DNA of 64,000 nt from Ophiura sarsii (Eukaryota > Echinodermata > Ophiuroidea > Amphilepidida > Ophiuridae), in the NCBI GenBank assembly GCA_035610835.1, contig CM069454.1, forward strand, positions 60,494,580 to 60,558,579, given 5' to 3'. Shown piece by piece: positions 21,189 to 32,320 of this stretch. Position 1 is the first letter of the stretch. Each line of letters begins with the position of its first letter. Made by a program: the position numbers and the translations under genes. The notes beneath the pieces were generated by a model. It did no database searches. It was not told the DNA's origin and saw nothing but the letters and a program-made list of their open reading frames with translations.

Positions 21189-22549
21189 CTAGTTGTAACC
21201 GGATAGGAATACAAGAAGATGAATAATTATGCATGGAGAATACCGTATGTTGTGTATAAATCCAAAATAAATGACAGATGTATCTCACTGAATTCATGAT
21301 GTGTTGCAGTTTCTATAAAAACTTAGAAAACTGGAGATGAACTTACCGGTCTGATGATGCGACGAGTACGGTATTGAAACGTCATTTGCCATTAGATTCC
21401 CCCATAAAACACCAACAAGACGAACATAAGATAGGAATTTGAAGGACTGGCTGAGACCATATTGGAATAGTTTTATTGTAGAACATACCCAATTTATATG
21501 GGTGACGGCGATAGACTCATCAAATTTCACCACGACTTATATGACATTTATACATTAATTTACTAATATGGAAGAGCGAATGCCTAACAGTATATACGAA
21601 CACAACATGGACATGGCAGAAATGAGCTGCCGGAGGGAGCCGGGGCGAAAACATTTCCCATGAGCCCTGCAACACAAGATTCATATAGTCACCGAAAAAT
21701 GCCCCCGCCCGACCCCCGCTTCACGCTCAATTTACAATTCATAAATGTCTGAAATATATGATCGTTTCTATTCCTGTTTTATTCAAACACACCTCAAACA
21801 TATTTTTCAGAAACCTTTCCAAAGTATATCTCAAGAATTACTGAACAAAATACTAGACATGGTTGTACTTATTATTATGCATTTCTCATTGTGATTCTAA
21901 ATATTGTATTAAAATCAATAATCTTGACATTTTTAAAATATTCTATACAAATATTGTAATGTCGTCTGCAGAAGCCTGCCGCGGGGAAAGTATTCACAAT
22001 GGAAAGGGTTTTATTTATATGACGGAGTTATCATTTTTCAAGTTATCAACCATGATTCAGTTTCATTATCAATCGAGAAATGAAATATTTAGCAAATATG
22101 AGCTCACTTTCAGATATGGCAGAAGTCTTTTCGCATGTACACTCGGGAGATACATCCGGGATATCGCGAAATGTATGAAATGTGATCAGCTAGGTAACGT
22201 TTTGGTAACCACTGTTACGTTTACACATGATTGGTAGTGAGTTATTAGCTATTGCTGTCCACGCTAGGTGGTTGATAAGCGACGACCCTGCAGTTCCTAG
22301 CTTTCCACTACTTTCGTTTCCATCTCATGTATGTTAATGAACTATTGCTCGTCACATGTGCTCTCTGGAGAAAAACATCTAGAAACTACCTTGTGTCGGT
22401 AGCAACAGTAGTTAACCACTCACTGCCAATCATGTGTTGATAAAGGCAACAGTAATTGCTTTCGATACGATAGTTCACAAACATGTTTAACAATCTATCA
22501 TCAATTCTACTTCCGTTGATTTATTTTCGATATGAAAAAAATGGCTTAC

Positions 22550-22759
22550 ATTGACATGATGGTTGATTAACATCCCAGTGTCCACCGTGTAAAGAATCGA
22601 CTCCGGCGCCTGCTACACATGTCATAGCTGCGATCTCGTGTACTAGGCAATACCCAATGTCGCATTGGATTGAACACGATGTACCGATAGTATACTCGTC
22701 AGATTCGCAGATTATTTGACCGTGTTGCATTGGTTCTGGGTCCGGACATCGTGATGCTG
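22550..22759 (-). CDS. CCP domain exon A3
   Basis: 210 bases, exactly 2201 bases from A2, with no amino-acid difference from A2 that I can see. This is the clearest sign of very recent duplication or conversion. Confidence 0.92.
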
Positions 22760-23176
22760 CTTGGAATAAATATTGCAAAGATGAATTAACTGCAGCCACA
22801 GCAGACCAATATAATCAACAACAGCAGCAAAAACAAAAACAGCGATAACAACACAACAACAGCAACAACAACAATTATTACAACAAGGGGTTGAGATACG
22901 TCCACATACATTATTATTTCAAGTATAAGGCACTTTATACTTTAATTACTCTAGACCCAGGTGTATTTAAATGGGTAAACGGTATCTTCAGTGCTTGTAA
23001 GGTAACAGACTCGCCGTGGAGGAAGTGTAGCGAGCCCCACACAGCAATATTATAAAAAGGAGTAAGTCTATCGCTTTAAAAGAGATGGGCACTCCGCTCC
23101 TAGGATTACAGGATCAATCGCCTTTACCTTCCAGCTGCATTCATTTTATATTTGAGTGTCCCCCCAAATCACTCAC

Positions 23177-23389
23177 CTGAACAAGTTGGCATTCCCCCTA
23201 CCCAAATTCCAATACATGAAGAAGAGGAGGAAGCATAAAAGGCTTCACATTGAAGCTGTCGGAGTGAACTTTCACCATCCATTGTGTAGCCTGGATTGCA
23301 TCTCAACTCACACTGAGCACCATAGTTATTATCACAAGTGCCAACAATACGACTATTGGAAGGAGGTGTCAGGCGTGGACAATTGATCG
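23177..23389 (-). CDS. CCP domain exon B3
   Basis: 213 bases, phase 1 at both ends. LTPPSNSRIV and NNYGAQCELRC distinguish it from B1 and B2 and link it to B4. The cassette is therefore a mosaic between neighbours. Confidence 0.92.
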
Positions 23390-24813
23390 CTAGTTGTAAC
23401 CGGATAGGAATACAAGAAGATGAATAATTATGCATGGAGAATACCGTATGTTGTGTATAAATCCAAAATAAATGACAGATGTATCTCATTGAATTCATGA
23501 TGTGTTGCAGTTTCTATAAAAACTTAGAAAACTGGAGATGAACTTACCGGTCTGATGATGCTACGAGTACGGTATTGAAACGTCATTTGCCATTAGATTC
23601 CCCCATAAAACACCAACAAGACGAACATAAGACAGGAATTTGAAGGACTGGCTGAGACCATATTGGAATAGTTTTATTGTAGAACATACCCAATTTATAT
23701 GGGTGACGGCGATAGACTCATCAAATTTCACCACGACTTATATGACATTTATACATTAATTTACTAATATGGAAGAGCGAATGCCTAACAGTATATACGA
23801 ACACAACATGGACATGGCAGAAATGAGCTGCCGGAGGGAGCCGGGGCGAAAACATTTCCCATGAGCCCCGCAACACAAGATTCATATAGTCACCGAAAAA
23901 TGCCCCCCGCCCGACCCCCGCTTCACGCTCAATTTACAATTCATAAATGTCTGAAATATATGATCGTTTCTATTCCTGTTTTATTCAAACACACCTCAAA
24001 CATATTTTTCAGAAACCTTTCCAAAGTATATCTCAAGAATTACTGAACAAAATACTAGACACGTACTTATTATTATGCATTTCTCAATGTGATTCAAATA
24101 TTGTATTAAAATCAATAATCTTGACATTTTTGAAATATTCTATACAAATATTGTAATGTCGTCTGCAGAAGCCTGCCGCGTGGAAAGTATTCACAATGGA
24201 AAGGGTTTTAATTATATGACGGAGTTATCATTTTTCAGTTATCCACCATCATTCAGTTTCATTATCAATCCAATCGAGAAATGAAATATTTAGCAATTAT
24301 GAGCTCACTTTCAGATATGGCAGAAGTCTTTTCGCATGTACACTCGGGAGATACATCCGGGATATCGCGAAATGTATGAAGTGTGATCAGCTAGGTAACG
24401 TTTTGGTAACCACTGTTACGTTTACACATGATTGGTAGTGAGTTATTAGCTATTGCTGTCCACGCTAGGTGATTGATTAGCGACGACCATGCAGTCCCTA
24501 GCTTTCCACTACTTTCGTTTCCATCTCATGTATGTTACTGAACTATTGCTCGTCACATGTGCTCTCTGGAGAAAAACATCTAGAAACTACCTTGTGTCGG
24601 TAGCAGTAGTTAACCACTCACTGCCAATCATGTGTTGATACAGGGTGTCTCAAAAAACCCAGTGCCCGTGCTTATTGACCGTGAACTTATATAATTTGGT
24701 GTAACAATTGTATACATAGTGATAGCCATAACGGTTAGCTTTCATATTCCGTTTATTTCATCTGATTTGGATTTGTCAATCTTGAGATATGACCAATTAA
24801 CTAAAGCTACCTA

Positions 24814-25639
24814 CACTCTTAGAAGGTCAGGATCAAATACATGAGTAGATTTCCGGCTCACTTTGTTTTGATCCTTTAAGGATCATTTTCGGATCGTTTT
24901 GATCCGTTTTCGGATCGTTTTGATCCGTTTCCAGATAGATATCAACAAACGGATCAAATTCACCTTGATCAACTTTGATCTGATTTCCGGATCAATTCGA
25001 TGAAAAAGTTCATTGGTCAATAGGTGACTGACGTCACTCTTTCGCAAACCGATAGACGACAAGCAGACGATCTTTTGAATTCGGTCGCCATTGAAACAAG
25101 GGTGAAATACCGCGGTAAGTTATCCAGTCTAATCTGTAAAATGTTACATGATTTTGTCGGTAAAGTAGTTTTATTTTTTATGTTTGAACATGCTCTATTC
25201 TTGTGAACAAATTTCTTGTACCTGACCAGTGCCATCAGTACGATTTTTGGTCAAAATGCTCCTCACAAAATGTCACGATCACTGCGATGTACTAGGCCTA
25301 CACGATGTAGTAAGCTTACTGCACTCGATATATAGTCTGCAGTGGGTCTCTTAGAAGGTCAGGATCAAATATGAGACGAAAAGTATCAATTTTGATCCAG
25401 AAGCGGTATCACATATGAGCTTACCCTTTCCGGATCAAAGTGATCCGACAAGCAGGATCATTATTTTGATCCGTTTCAGTATCATTTGACAGAAATATTT
25501 GATCCCATTTCGGATCAAACTTTTTGATCCTGCTTGTCGGATCACTTTGATCCGGAAAGGGTAAGCTCATATGTGATACCGCTTCTGGATCAAAATTGAT
25601 CCTTTTCGTCTCATATTTGATCCTGACCTTCTAAGAGTG
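24814..25639. mobile_element. Nested TA-flanked element with CACTCTTAGAAGG ends
   Basis: 826 bases with inverted ends CACTCTTAGAAGGTCAGGAT and its complement, flanked by TA on both sides. Removing it with one TA gives gctacctaaagtcg, which matches the inverted partner in the outer element (gctacctaaaatcg). This is good evidence for a clean insertion. The interior is dense in GGATCAAA/TTTGATCC motifs. Confidence 0.88.
25350..25635. repeat. Long hairpin, 111-bp arms
   Basis: Arms 25350-25460 and 25525-25635 are nearly perfect inverted copies separated by a 64-base loop. It forms the right half of the nested element. As RNA it would fold into a long double strand. Confidence 0.9.
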
Positions 25640-26477
25640 TAAAGTCGACGTTGTGCCACTTTACAGTTTGCAATGAATAGAAAGGGTTACGAAATGCAGA
25701 GTATGCTTATTTGGGTACCATGATATAGCTAGAGGTTCCCTCTATTCATACATACTAAAACAAGTTCAAACATCCCATGCATGACGTCACAATGACGTCA
25801 CCAAACATGGCCGACCTCAAAATCCCGCCGTATTCGCTGGACAGTGAAATATCATAGAAATCTTCGCCAAACAAGTTCTAAATATCGGAATTTCACCCGA
25901 TTTTTTGCTTATAAGTGATGGAAATGGTGTTTCTAACATATGCTAAAATATTTCAGGAACATACAATAAAAATATTTTTCAAAATGGCGATTTAAAAAAA
26001 AAATTGTAAGGTGGCAACCACCCCCCTACAATCGGACTTTGACGGCTTACCCTACCCCCGGAAAAGGTGGCAGCCTCAATTTGTTCTCGTCAAAATGAGA
26101 GCAGGGAATGTAAAAGCGATCACCTAGACGCCCTAGGTCACTGTTTTTTGCGTTCTAGCGCAATCGGCGACCACCCTCCCTTAAGAGGACGAGGGTTTTA
26201 ATGCTTATCTTAAGCATTCTTTCCGTAAAAGTGGCACAACTTCGATTTTAGGTAGCTTTAGTTAATTGATCATATCTCAGGATTGACACAACCAAATTAG
26301 ATGAAATAAACGGCATATGAAAGCTAAGTGTTTGGTCAATCAATATGTATACAATTGTTACACCAAATTTTAGAAGTTCATGGTCAATAAAATGGGGAAA
26401 CACGTGCACATGTTTAACAATCTATCATCAATTGGATTTCCGTTGTTTTATATTCGATATGAAAAAAAATGGCTTAC

Positions 26478-26687
26478 ATTGACATGTTGGTTGATTAACA
26501 TCCCAGTGTCCACCGTGTAAAGAATCGACTCCGGCGCCTGCTACACATGTCATAGTTGCGATCTCGTCTTCTAGGCAATACCCAATGTCGCATTGGATTG
26601 AGCACGATGTACCGATAGTATACTCGTCAGATTCGCAGCTTAATTGACCGTGTTGCCTTGGTTCTGGGTCCGGACATCGTGCCGCTG
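26478..26687 (-). CDS. CCP domain exon A4
   Basis: 210 bases, phase 1 at both ends. The acceptor context is tttcaagcag. Changes include PEPRQHGQLSCES and YCLEDEIATMTC. The intron downstream on the minus strand contains the inserted transposon pair. Confidence 0.9.
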
Positions 26688-27104
26688 CTTGAAATAAATA
26701 TTGCAAAGATGAATTAACTGCAGCCACAGCAGACCAATATAATCAACAACAGCAGCAAAAACAACAACAGCGATAACAACACAACAACAGCAACAACAAC
26801 AATTATTACAACAAGGGGTTGAGATACGTCCACATACATTATTATTTCAAGTATAAGGCACTTTATACTTTAATTACTCTCGACCCAGGTGTATTTAAAT
26901 GGGTAAACGGTATCTTCAGTGTTTGGAAGGTAACATACTCGCCGTGGAGGAGGTGTAGCGAGCCCCACACAGCAATATTATAAAAAGGAGTGGGTCTATC
27001 GCTTTAAAAGAGATGGGCACTCCGCCCCTGGGATTACAGGATCAATCGCCTTTACCTTCCAGCTGCATTTATTTTATATTTGAGTGTCCCCCAAAATCAC
27101 TCAC

Positions 27105-27317
27105 CTGTACAAGTTGGCATTCCCCCTACCCAAATTCCAATACATAAAGAAGAGGAGAAAGTATAAAAGGCTTCACATTGAAGCTGTCGGAGTAAACTTT
27201 CACCATCCATTGTGTAGCCTGGATTGCATCTTAAATCACACTGAGCACCATAGTTATTATCGCAAGTGCCAACAATACGACTATTGAAAGGAGGCGTCAG
27301 GCGTGGACAATTGATCG
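27105..27317 (-). CDS. CCP domain exon B4
   Basis: 213 bases, phase 1 at both ends. The most diverged B copy: LTPPFNSRIV, GAQCDLRCNPG, FYTFSSSLCIGIW, PTCTG. First exon of the CCP array in reading direction; its partner upstream would be the CCP exon at 43222-43416 if the locus is one gene. Confidence 0.9.
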
Positions 27318-27863
27318 CTAGTTGTAACCGGATAGGAATATAAGAAGATGAATAATTATGCATGGAGAATACCGTATGTTGTGTATAAATCCAAAATAAA
27401 TGATAGATGTATCTCACTGAATTAATGATGTGCAGCAGTCTATATAAAAACCAAGTACACTGGAGATGAACTTACTGGTCTGATGATGCCACGAGTACGG
27501 TATTGAAACGTCATTTGCCATTAGATTCCCCCATAAAACACCAACAAGACGAACACAAGATAGGAATTTGAAGGACTGGCAGAGATCATATTGGAATAGT
27601 TTTATTGTAGAACATACCCAATTTATATGGGTGACGGCGATAGACTCATCAAATTTCACCACGACTTATATAACATATACATTAATTTATATCATTTACT
27701 AATATGAAAGAGCGAGTGCCTAACAGTATATATTATTATTATTATTTTCTTATTATTTATTAAAAATAATAATAACATTTCCCATGAGCCCCGCAACACA
27801 AGATTCATATAGTCACCGTAAAAATTCCCCCGCTCCGACTCCGCCCGACCCCACTTCACGCTC

Positions 27864-28916
27864 CACGATAACCAAGGAGCTGAGGCAGGGGTATGGGAGG
27901 GAAAAGGACCAAACAGGACCAACCACCAACATAGCTCGTGAGAGATGCATCCCAATCACCCTAACCTAACTGCACCACCTGTCCGAATGCACACCTGGCG
28001 ACATCAGAAGCAAGCATAAAGGATGGGTGGGAAGGAAATTTACAAACTAGATCTGATGGTCTCAGCCGACGATGTGACTATAAGCACCGGGCAATCGAAA
28101 TAAACCGCGAAAGAATAGAGAGCATGTGATTGGCTGGTGTCACAAACAGCATGGGCTTAAATGAGCTTATGTTGAGTGGTAAATAAAGGGGTTAATTTTA
28201 ATGTGACAATTCACCCCAAAAAATCGTGACCGTCCGAAAAACAGGGTGTCACAAAAGGCAAATTTTGGATTTAAAGTAATAGAGGTTATCCACGTAATGG
28301 ATTAACTAAAGCCACAAAAAGGTTTGTCTTACATACCCGCGAAAATGTGAAGACCATCGCGGCGCATTTGTATGTTTATGATTGCCGATGAGGGCACCGT
28401 TAACAATTGTAAAACCTTCTCATTCCCGATCGAGTTGCGATGCTTCTCTTTGTCGTTGATCGAAACTTCAAAAAGCTGTAAAAAAACCCTGTTTAAATAG
28501 AAACTGCAACCCATGTCCTCTGACCCGGGACAGCCCGTAACCCAAAATAAATCCGTGTTTGGCTATTCGTTATGTTTTCTGTTGGTTTTTATGGTAGATT
28601 ATATTAATTTTTAATCACATTTCTGATATGATCATACGTGTAGGGATAGTAAAAACAAAGTGGGAGTCAGTGGGAGTAGTTCGTCTAGATTACACATTCT
28701 GGGCATTACACCAAACATCAAAGCAGGTTTTTATCGGGGGAGCGGAAATCATTTAGTTGCTGCAATCAAACCATTTTATTGGATACATGATCCAGTTGTA
28801 GCGAATGCTTGAATGGCGATCGGTGATTTGGTATTATTAAAATCTAGAAATCAATACATTTTATTGGATTTTGATTGACAGTTGTAGTGAGTATTTATTT
28901 AAATTGAATTTATATT
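27864..28916. other. Noncoding spacer, no gene seen
   Basis: Starts right at the edge of the CCP array. A mariner-like left end ACAGGGTGTCACAAAA occurs at about 28241 without an obvious partner. I see no exon. Confidence 0.5.
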
Positions 28917-29083
<167 letters not shown>

Positions 29084-29296
29084 TATTTGCGACTAAAATG
29101 TGCCTCAACCGAGACGGAGACGGGCATATCTACTACCGTCCTCAAAATAAGTAGCTGATCAGGTCAATAACATGCTCTCAACTCCAAAACTATTACTCTT
29201 ATGTAAAACTATTAAATTATAAAGTTGTAAGGACATATCTTCTTTTCAATTCGAACTATTACACGTGAATATTGAATGAATATCAACTTTAGTTAT

Positions 29297-29437
29297 TGTA
29301 GTAATAGCGCCACCACTCGTTAGTTATCGTATCCTTAGATATGGTCAAAGGTCACTGTAGTGGTTGCCAAGACAGACGCCATATTAATTGTTGAATAAAC
29401 CAACGTTGTTTAACAATAATCAAACCAGTTGCAGAAT
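29297..29437 (+). mobile_element. Left LTR of a Gypsy-type retrotransposon remnant
   Basis: Starts TGTAGTAATAGCGCCACCAC and contains aataaacc, a polyadenylation-like signal, near its end. It matches 41830-41975 in the same orientation. A primer-binding-site-like TGGTGGCAGCGGTGGGAT follows at 29439. Confidence 0.7.
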
Positions 29438-29438
29438 A

Positions 29439-29456
29439 TGGTGGCAGCGGTGGGAT
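29439..29456 (+). promoter_or_regulatory. Primer-binding-site-like sequence
   Basis: TGGTGGCAGCGGTGGGAT starts with TGG directly after the LTR, as expected for the tRNA primer site of a retrotransposon. The matching tRNA was not determined. Confidence 0.55.
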
Positions 29457-29489
29457 CAATATCTCCTTAAATTGTTCGCTGATCAGTAA

Positions 29490-29886
29490 AACGTGTCAGT
29501 AAAATAAACTTATGATACTTAAACTGTAAGTTTTACTCTTTTCTCACAGAAAATTTCGAACACGTACATGTAGATCATTTTAATCATTACATTTCAGCAA
29601 TGTGAATACCGTCATCGCAGGGCACTGGTTAGGGAATTAAATGTTACAATGACGGGAAATTTGAAAGACAAGTTTATGGCATGCATTAAGATACATGCGT
29701 TAACAGTGTTAATATTGGCGCTTGATTTATAATGCTCATTCTTGTCAATTTTCAGTGCCAAGAGACCATGATATTTATAGTACTGAAATTACATGATATA
29801 AATGACCCATATGTTTGAAATTTTCCGTGAGAAAGGGGTAAGACTTACAATTTAAGTATCATAAGTTTATTTTATTGACACATGTC
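29490..29886. mobile_element. MITE with about 65-bp inverted ends
   Basis: The ends share aataaacttatgatactta on the left and its complement on the right (29490-29555 and 29820-29886). The roughly 260-base middle has no coding signal. It lies just inside the LTR remnant. Confidence 0.75.
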
Positions 29887-29994
29887 ATGGTTCCGAGATA
29901 TTTAATGGTTGCAGGTATTTATTGAATGCCCCTCGTATCTCTGCCGTTTCTTTCTTCATCTTCCTCATCTTCTTCTTTCCGTCAAACCCATCTA

Positions 29995-32060
29995 CAAAAT
30001 GCTTCTTCTCCTACAGTTTACATGCTACAATCACCAGACTTGGTCAGTAGGACCCTCTACCAAACCTACACATAGGGTCCTCAGAAGGTCACAGGGGGAT
30101 CACTAGGAGTCAAAATTTAGTGAAATGTCCTAGGATCGTCAGAATTAGTCAACATATTACTTATGACCAAACGCATATATAATATATAGTTAGGCTTTTA
30201 AAGGTAGATGTTCCGATTTCCAACTTGAAGTTTTCTATTCTACATGAAAGGTCATCCTTAAAAACGTCGTGTCCCAAAATTTGAGATGCATAGCTATTAT
30301 GGTTCTTATTTTAGACGCACAAGATGCTGTGAACTGTACCCATTGAGTAGTACACAAACTATATCAGTGGTAACCACCATTCGCGGTAATTCAACGCTAT
30401 TTCGTCGATTTCTCTGTCATTATACCGAATTAGGCCGTCAAATTTCAGTATGATGATGAGAAAAATACGAGCTTTCATATGATATGAAAATCTCCGTATG
30501 TTTGAAATAATTCTGTGTTACGAAAATGTGATCGGGTCATCTACCTTTAAAATCAAAAAAATATTTAGGGTCACTAGAGGTCAAAATGTTGATTTTCTTA
30601 CCATATCACCAAATGCTTCTTGTCTCAGATGAAATAGCTGATGAATGTCAGAATTGGTCAAAAGATTTCTTAGGACCATGCACAGAAGAGCTTATTTCCA
30701 AAAGGAGCTTAATCCACTTTAAAAAAAAAATGAGTTAGGTGCAGAATATGAAAGAGAGTTACAAAATACAACTTTTAACCTTTGGTCTACATCTGTAGCA
30801 TGTTCGGGTCCAAAGTTATGACCCTCGGCAATTTCCGGAAATTTGCGAACATTTCCGGAAATTCCCGGAAATTTGAATATAATTCACTATTTTAAGGCCA
30901 AAATTGTAGAAATATGTTTTTTTTTATGGTGGTAGAACATTGATATGAATCTCCTTAATAAAATTCAATGAAAAAAACTTAAAGATTATTGGGATTTTTG
31001 TTTTGAAAATTGCACACGAACAAAATTGTTGTCATTTCAAAATATGTGAAAAATTGTCAAAAATTACAGTTTTCTCACGAAATAACAAAATATCATAATT
31101 CAAACATTTTAAGAGGTATTTGAATGCAGTTTTCTGTTTTAAATCTTATTTGACAATGTCTTTTAGGTGCACTTTATTTCTAAGTAAAGATTTTATGGAA
31201 AAGTGGTTTCTGAAAATTGGTCGAGACATTTTTGTTCCAAAGGGCGCTAACTCCACTCTTTTCCGAAAATAAAGAAAGACATAGGAAATACAGTGGAAAT
31301 AATCAAATGAATTTAAACACGTTTTTAAGCTTCCACGTGTGGTATGTTTCATTGGGTAGAAAATAAACTTAATCAAAGAAGTGCAGCATCCTCATATTAA
31401 AAAACGTTGTTTTTCTCCTATTTCATTTTTATTGAGTAAGCGCCTTTTGGAAATTTCGGCGATCTCAGCGATTAAAATTGACGTGTCATGCGGGGTCACT
31501 AGGGGTCAAACGTGAGATATGCTCCGATTTGAACCGGACTTATTTCATCCCTTCTGATTTGATGAGACAAGAATAAAAGTCAAAGTGATTTTGGGGTCAA
31601 AGGTCAGGAACAGGTCAGTAGAGGTCATTGAACAAAATGCTTCTTCTCCTACAGTTTATATGCTACAATCACCAGATTTGGTCAGTAGGACCCCTACCAG
31701 ACCTTCATACAAGCATCTCACAGTTTGGGGTCAAAGTTCACAGGGGGGTCACTAAGGGCCAAAACGTGATTTTACCTTAAAACGCCCTTGGAATTTAGTG
31801 AAATGACCTAGGATTGTCAAAATTGGTCAACATATTTCTAATGACCGTACGCATATATATAATAGTTCGGTTTTTTAAAATCAAAAAATATTTGGGGTCA
31901 CTAGGGTCAAAATGTTGATTTTCGTACCATATCACTTAAAATGCTTCTTGTCTGCGAGGAAATGGCTGATCAATGTCAGAATTAGTCAAAAGATTACTTG
32001 GGTCCATGCACATATAGCGATTTAAGCGATTAAAATTGGCGTGTCGTCTGGGGTCACTAG
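29995..32060. repeat. Diverged direct repeats rich in GGTCAAA/GGTCACTAG
   Basis: A block starting aaaatgcttcttctcctac occurs at 29996 and 31638. A second block (gtcaaaatgttgatttt) occurs at about 30585 and 31905. Short motifs ggggtcactagg and ggggtcaaaggtca recur between them. This looks like an old tandem repeat or transposon duplication. No ORF of note. Confidence 0.75.
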
Positions 32061-32164
32061 GGGTCATTGAACTTTACATGGGTAAAACTCAAGACATGCT
32101 CCGAATTAGATCGGACCTGTTTTATCTTGATTGGTAGATACATCTTAACCACATCAGTAGGCCC

Positions 32165-32320
32165 TACATTGTAAATCTAGGCAACATAATTGAATTGGGA
32201 CAGGCTCCTTGGGGTTCTTGGTAAAATTGATATCCATAGATGCATGCATTTAGATGGATTTAACAACAGCCCATTGACTGAACTTGTCTATGTCGCTTTG
32301 AATTGCACTGCATTTATTTA
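32165..32320 (-). pseudogene. LINE reverse-transcriptase fragment, left piece
   Basis: On the minus strand this reads IQSDIDKFSQWAVVKSI, typical of the CR1/L2-type LINE reverse transcriptase after the catalytic YVDD. It is followed by a stop and frameshifts. It is separated from the rest of the LINE by the transposon at 32321-35235. Confidence 0.75.

Larger units (their letters stand above)
24641..26407. mobile_element. Mariner-type element inserted in the fourth CCP cassette, right end truncated
   Basis: The left end CAGGGTGTCTCAAAAAACCC follows a TA at tgttgata, a point that is uninterrupted in cassettes 2 and 3. About 150 bases of the left end are repeated inverted at about 26250-26400. 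The outermost bases of the right end, and about 40 bases of cassette sequence, are missing, and the element joins acatgtttaac. The interior includes a nested element at 24814-25639. No transposase was recognised. Confidence 0.8.
17476..27863. repeat. Tandem array of four 2.2-kb double-CCP cassettes
   Basis: Cassette borders can be placed at cacgctc/aatttacaatt: 17476-19527, 19528-21728, 21729-23930 and 23931-27863. Copies 2 and 3 are almost identical and have a period of 2201 bases. Copy 1 lacks about 150 bases after the motif gccgcgtggaaagt. Copy 4 is longer because of a transposon insertion at 24641-26407. Each cassette carries exon B then exon A on the minus strand, plus a CAA-rich intron block. 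The near identity implies very recent unequal crossing-over or gene conversion. Confidence 0.95.

Noticed and set aside
18420..27864. CRISPR-like or satellite array as explanation of the 2.2-kb period
   Set aside because: Units are large, contain spliced exons, and lack short identical repeats with unique spacers.
29995..32060. GGTCAAAGGTCA motifs as nuclear-receptor binding sites
   Set aside because: They belong to a diverged repeat family and occur far from any recognised promoter.
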